Of a DNA stretch of 64,000 nucleotides, positions 61,838-64,000 are shown in pieces (within the stretch, counting starts at the first letter, position 1; every line of letters starts with the position of its first letter). Source of the DNA: Bacteroidota bacterium (GTDB taxonomy: Bacteria; Bacteroidota; Bacteroidia; Cytophagales; Cyclobacteriaceae); the NCBI GenBank assembly GCA_018266435.1, contig JAFEAL010000006.1, positions 62,001 through 126,000 on the forward strand. The letters are read 5' to 3'. The notes under the pieces are model-generated. The model was given only the letters and a program-made list of their open reading frames with translations. It searched no databases and had not been told where the DNA came from. The position numbers and the translations under genes are program-made.

Positions 61838-63259
61838 TTACAAACTCCATCCTTGCCTGTATTCTCTTTTTACAAAGGCATTGGCTTCATCAAAGTTGGT
61901 AATCTTCATGTTCTTGGCATCCCACAATAATTTTTTTCTTCCTGGATATGAAAACCCACGGCCGTTTTCGTTTTGTTTTTGAAACTGGTAACTGCGTACG
62001 GCCAGGTTGCCCATGAGCACGGCCTCGGTCATTGGTCCGGCATATTCAAAAGGAGAGCTCAATTGTTTTTTACCATACCCGGCCAGACAGGCATCTACCC
62101 ACTCAGTGTAGTGTCCTTTTTCACCGCCAGTAATGCGAGGAATGGTTGGTTTCGGCAACCTCACTTCCTTCATTCGTTTGGTGGGCAACAAGGTAGGAGG
62201 CATGTTATAGTCGCCCATCAGTTTTCCTTTCGTGCCGTGAAAAATATAGCCTCCGGCCGAGTCGCCCAGTTGCTCATCGGGCAAGAGTTCTTCGGGTCGC
62301 TCGGGCAACAATCCTCCGTCCATCCAAGTAAATTTGATTTCGCCTTTTCCATCTTTGCGTGGAAACTTCAAGTGAATGATGGAAGAAGATGGGCATGCAT
62401 CGGCATAATTAGCTACTTTAAAAAAATCTTCCCAAGCCGTGGTGGTGCTGCACTCTACTTCGCTCGGGTAGTCAATTGGCAAAATACGGAATGCGGCATC
62501 CATGATGTGGCAGGCCATGTCGCCTAGCGCACCGGTGCCAAATTGCCACCACCCGCGCCAGTTAAAAGGAACATAAGCGGGGTTGTAGTCAATATATGGT
62601 GTGGGGCCAAGCCATAACTCCCAATCGAGTTCTTTAGGCACATCATATTTTCCTGTTGGCTTGGGTATGCCCTGCGGCCACACGGGCCGGTTGGTCCAGG
62701 TTTCTACGCGCGTTACTTTGCCGATAAGCCCGGCATCTACATATTCTTTTGCGGTTCTAACGAAATCGGCAGAAGCATACTGGTTTCCCATTTGTGTTAC
62801 TACTTCATATTTTTTGGCTGCCTCGGTAAGCATGCGTGCTTCATAGATATCATGGGTCAATGGTTTTTGTACATAGACATGTTTTTTGCGGCTCATGGCC
62901 GCCATGGCAATGACTGCGTGTGTATGATCAGGGGTAGAGACGGAAACAGCATCAATGTTTTTTTCTTCCTTGTCGAGCATCTCGCGGAAGTCTTTGTAGT
63001 ACTTGGCTTGTGGGAAATTCTTTACTGACTCTGTGGCCTGGCGGTCGTCTACATCACACAAAAAAGCAATTTTGGCTTTGGGGTTAGCCGCAAAACCGGT
63101 AAGGTCGCTGGTGCCTTTGCCGCCCGCACCGATGCCGGCAACATAGAGTGTGTCGCTGGGTGGGGTGAATCCGTTGCCTCCCAACACAAAGCGGGGAAGG
63201 ATGGTGAAAGCGGTGGCGGCTGTGGCAGCCTGTGTGATAAATTTTCTGCGGGAGATCAT
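61838..63259 (-). CDS. Tat-exported Gfo/Idh/MocA family oxidoreductase
   Basis: A 473-residue oxidoreductase with a twin-arginine signal (MISRRKFITQAATAATAF), a Rossmann loop 'GIGAGGKGTSDL' and the family 'VQKPLTHD' (the EKP motif as QKP). The C-terminal half carries 'WRGWWQFGTGALGDMACHIMDAAF', typical of the exported Bacteroidota branch. It is larger than the member at 317-1654 and not a close copy. Substrate unknown, probably a sugar or glycoside. Monocistronic. Confidence 0.88.
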   Translation of the reverse strand: MISRRKFITQAATAATAFTILPRFVLGGNGFTPPSDTLYVAGIGAGGKGTSDLTGFAANPKAKIAFLCDVDDRQATESVKNFPQAKYYKDFREMLDKEEKNIDAVSVSTPDHTHAVIAMAAMSRKKHVYVQKPLTHDIYEARMLTEAAKKYEVVTQMGNQYASADFVRTAKEYVDAGLIGKVTRVETWTNRPVWPQGIPKPTGKYDVPKELDWELWLGPTPYIDYNPAYVPFNWRGWWQFGTGALGDMACHIMDAAFRILPIDYPSEVECSTTTAWEDFFKVANYADACPSSSIIHLKFPRKDGKGEIKFTWMDGGLLPERPEELLPDEQLGDSAGGYIFHGTKGKLMGDYNMPPTLLPTKRMKEVRLPKPTIPRITGGEKGHYTEWVDACLAGYGKKQLSSPFEYAGPMTEAVLMGNLAVRSYQFQKQNENGRGFSYPGRKKLLWDAKNMKITNFDEANAFVKREYRQGWSL

Positions 63260-63500
63260 AGTAAGTTTTTAGTCTGAATCTTTACAATTCTAAAGTCAGA
63301 ACTTTTGTTGGGTATTGCAAGTATAATTTTTCGGCATTCTCGCTGCGCAATAGTTAAAACTCATCCCCGCATAAGCATGCTTTTTTCTCCTGCCGTCAAC
63401 ACTCTCTATAAATGGGTGATTTAGAAAAAAGTACAGAGCCTTACAGATAATGACTGTAGGCTTCTCAAGAAATGAAAAATGTGATTGAAATGATCAAAGA

Positions 63501-63521
63501 ACCCAACCAGGCCGGTTGGGT
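63501..63521 (-). terminator. Terminator-like hairpin after the head-GIN gene
   Basis: ACCCAACC (63501-63508) and GGTTGGGT (63514-63521) form a perfect 8-bp stem 5 nt past the stop on the minus strand, followed on that strand by TTCTTTG. Confidence 0.55.
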
Positions 63522-63526
63522 AGTTT

Positions 63527-64000
63527 TCAATATGCCCGGTCAATAGACCCAGAGCCGTATACTTTTTTAGTTACTTCTTTTGTACTGCCTTTGTGTTTGA
63601 TCGTGCCACTACCCAACACAAGCGCATCTAAATTCTGTGTTACATTTACCTCGCAGTTGCCTGATCCGCTGATTTTCACTTTTGCTTTTTCCAGTTCGCA
63701 GGCAAAAGCATTTAAACTTCCGCTCCCGCTAATGTAGATGTCGTTAGAAGTGGCATAGCCCTTTAAGGCAACAGTTCCTGAACCACTCACCTCGGTTTTA
63801 ACATTATTTCCTTTCAGGTCAATATCCATTGAACCGCTGCCTGAAACGGCCAGACTAACATAATCCGTTGCAATTGAATTTTCTGAAACTATTTTCCCGC
63901 CACTATTCACTTGCAGTTCGTTAATGTTTTTCATGCTGACATAGACCTTCATTACGGCTTTCAGCTTGATATCATCAATTTTTGACCAGATGCTTTTATT
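63527..64000 (-). CDS. Head-GIN domain (DUF2807) protein, C-terminal part
   Basis: The frame is open to the right window edge, so the gene is partial at its 5' end; about 157 residues are visible. The DUF2807 'putative auto-transporter adhesin head GIN' repeats are obvious: VSGSGSMDID, VSGSGTVAL, ISGSGSLNA, ISGSGNCEV, VLGSGTIKH and VYGSGSID. These build a right-handed beta-helix. The family is exported and of unknown function. A Met at 63952 is internal, as in-frame coding continues upstream of it. Confidence 0.85.
   Translation of the reverse strand, partial: NKSIWSKIDDIKLKAVMKVYVSMKNINELQVNSGGKIVSENSIATDYVSLAVSGSGSMDIDLKGNNVKTEVSGSGTVALKGYATSNDIYISGSGSLNAFACELEKAKVKISGSGNCEVNVTQNLDALVLGSGTIKHKGSTKEVTKKVYGSGSIDRAY

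Overview
The window looks like a chromosomal segment of a Bacteroidota bacterium, most likely of the Cytophagales. The sequence evidence is: a PorX-type response regulator and a type IX secretion plug protein (both T9SS components), a DUF3276/PUR-like protein, a DUF4197 protein, a metal efflux RND pump fused to its TolC-like partner, and TAnnTTTG-type -7 promoter boxes upstream of several genes. This taxonomy is inference; no rRNA lies in the window. Most of the segment is ordinary core and accessory genome. There is no insertion sequence, prophage or CRISPR array that I can see.

Layout. 1-9.1 kb: end of a formylglycine-enzyme-like protein, a Tat-exported Gfo/Idh/MocA oxidoreductase, an S9 peptidase, then on the minus strand paaN, a DUF4197 protein, and a TPR membrane protein translationally coupled to an FMN-dependent 2-hydroxy acid dehydrogenase. 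9.2-17.4 kb: cinA, a 2-oxoacid dehydrogenase E2, a histidine kinase, a cystathionine gamma-synthase-like enzyme, tRNA-Asn, rpsT, an MFS transporter and a YhhN protein. 17.5-26.7 kb: a very large alpha-2-macroglobulin, DUF58, PUR-like protein, ychF and a solitary cas6. 26.9-32.3 kb: a BNR-repeat exoprotein, the T9SS plug protein and a decayed ECF-sigma/outer-membrane-protein locus.

32.3-42.3 kb: ABC-F ATPase, a sorbosone-dehydrogenase-like protein, a frameshifted M19 dipeptidase, lpxD with an HD-domain gene, and the overlapping trio porX-tsaE-ald. 42.4-51.1 kb: a small hypothetical protein, the RND-TolC fusion and its lipoprotein adaptor, then valS. 51.2-57.4 kb: an AraC regulator divergent from a four-gene carbohydrate set (PhyH oxygenase, sugar isomerase/epimerase, GH127-like lipoprotein, GH13 amylase). 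57.4-61.3 kb: a Crp/Fnr regulator divergent from a compact five-gene operon (YHS protein, DoxX, DinB-like, ATP-grasp ligase, LysE-like exporter). 61.8-64 kb: a second Tat-exported Gfo/Idh/MocA protein and a partial head-GIN protein.

The most unusual pieces are the five-gene ATP-grasp/LysE operon with its divergent Crp/Fnr regulator, the AraC-linked oxygenase/glycosidase operon, the cas6 with no array or other cas genes, the fused heavy-metal pump, and two decayed genes (M19 dipeptidase, ECF sigma/OMP locus). Start sites were moved inward from the longest reading frame where signal peptides, family N-termini or promoter boxes demanded it.
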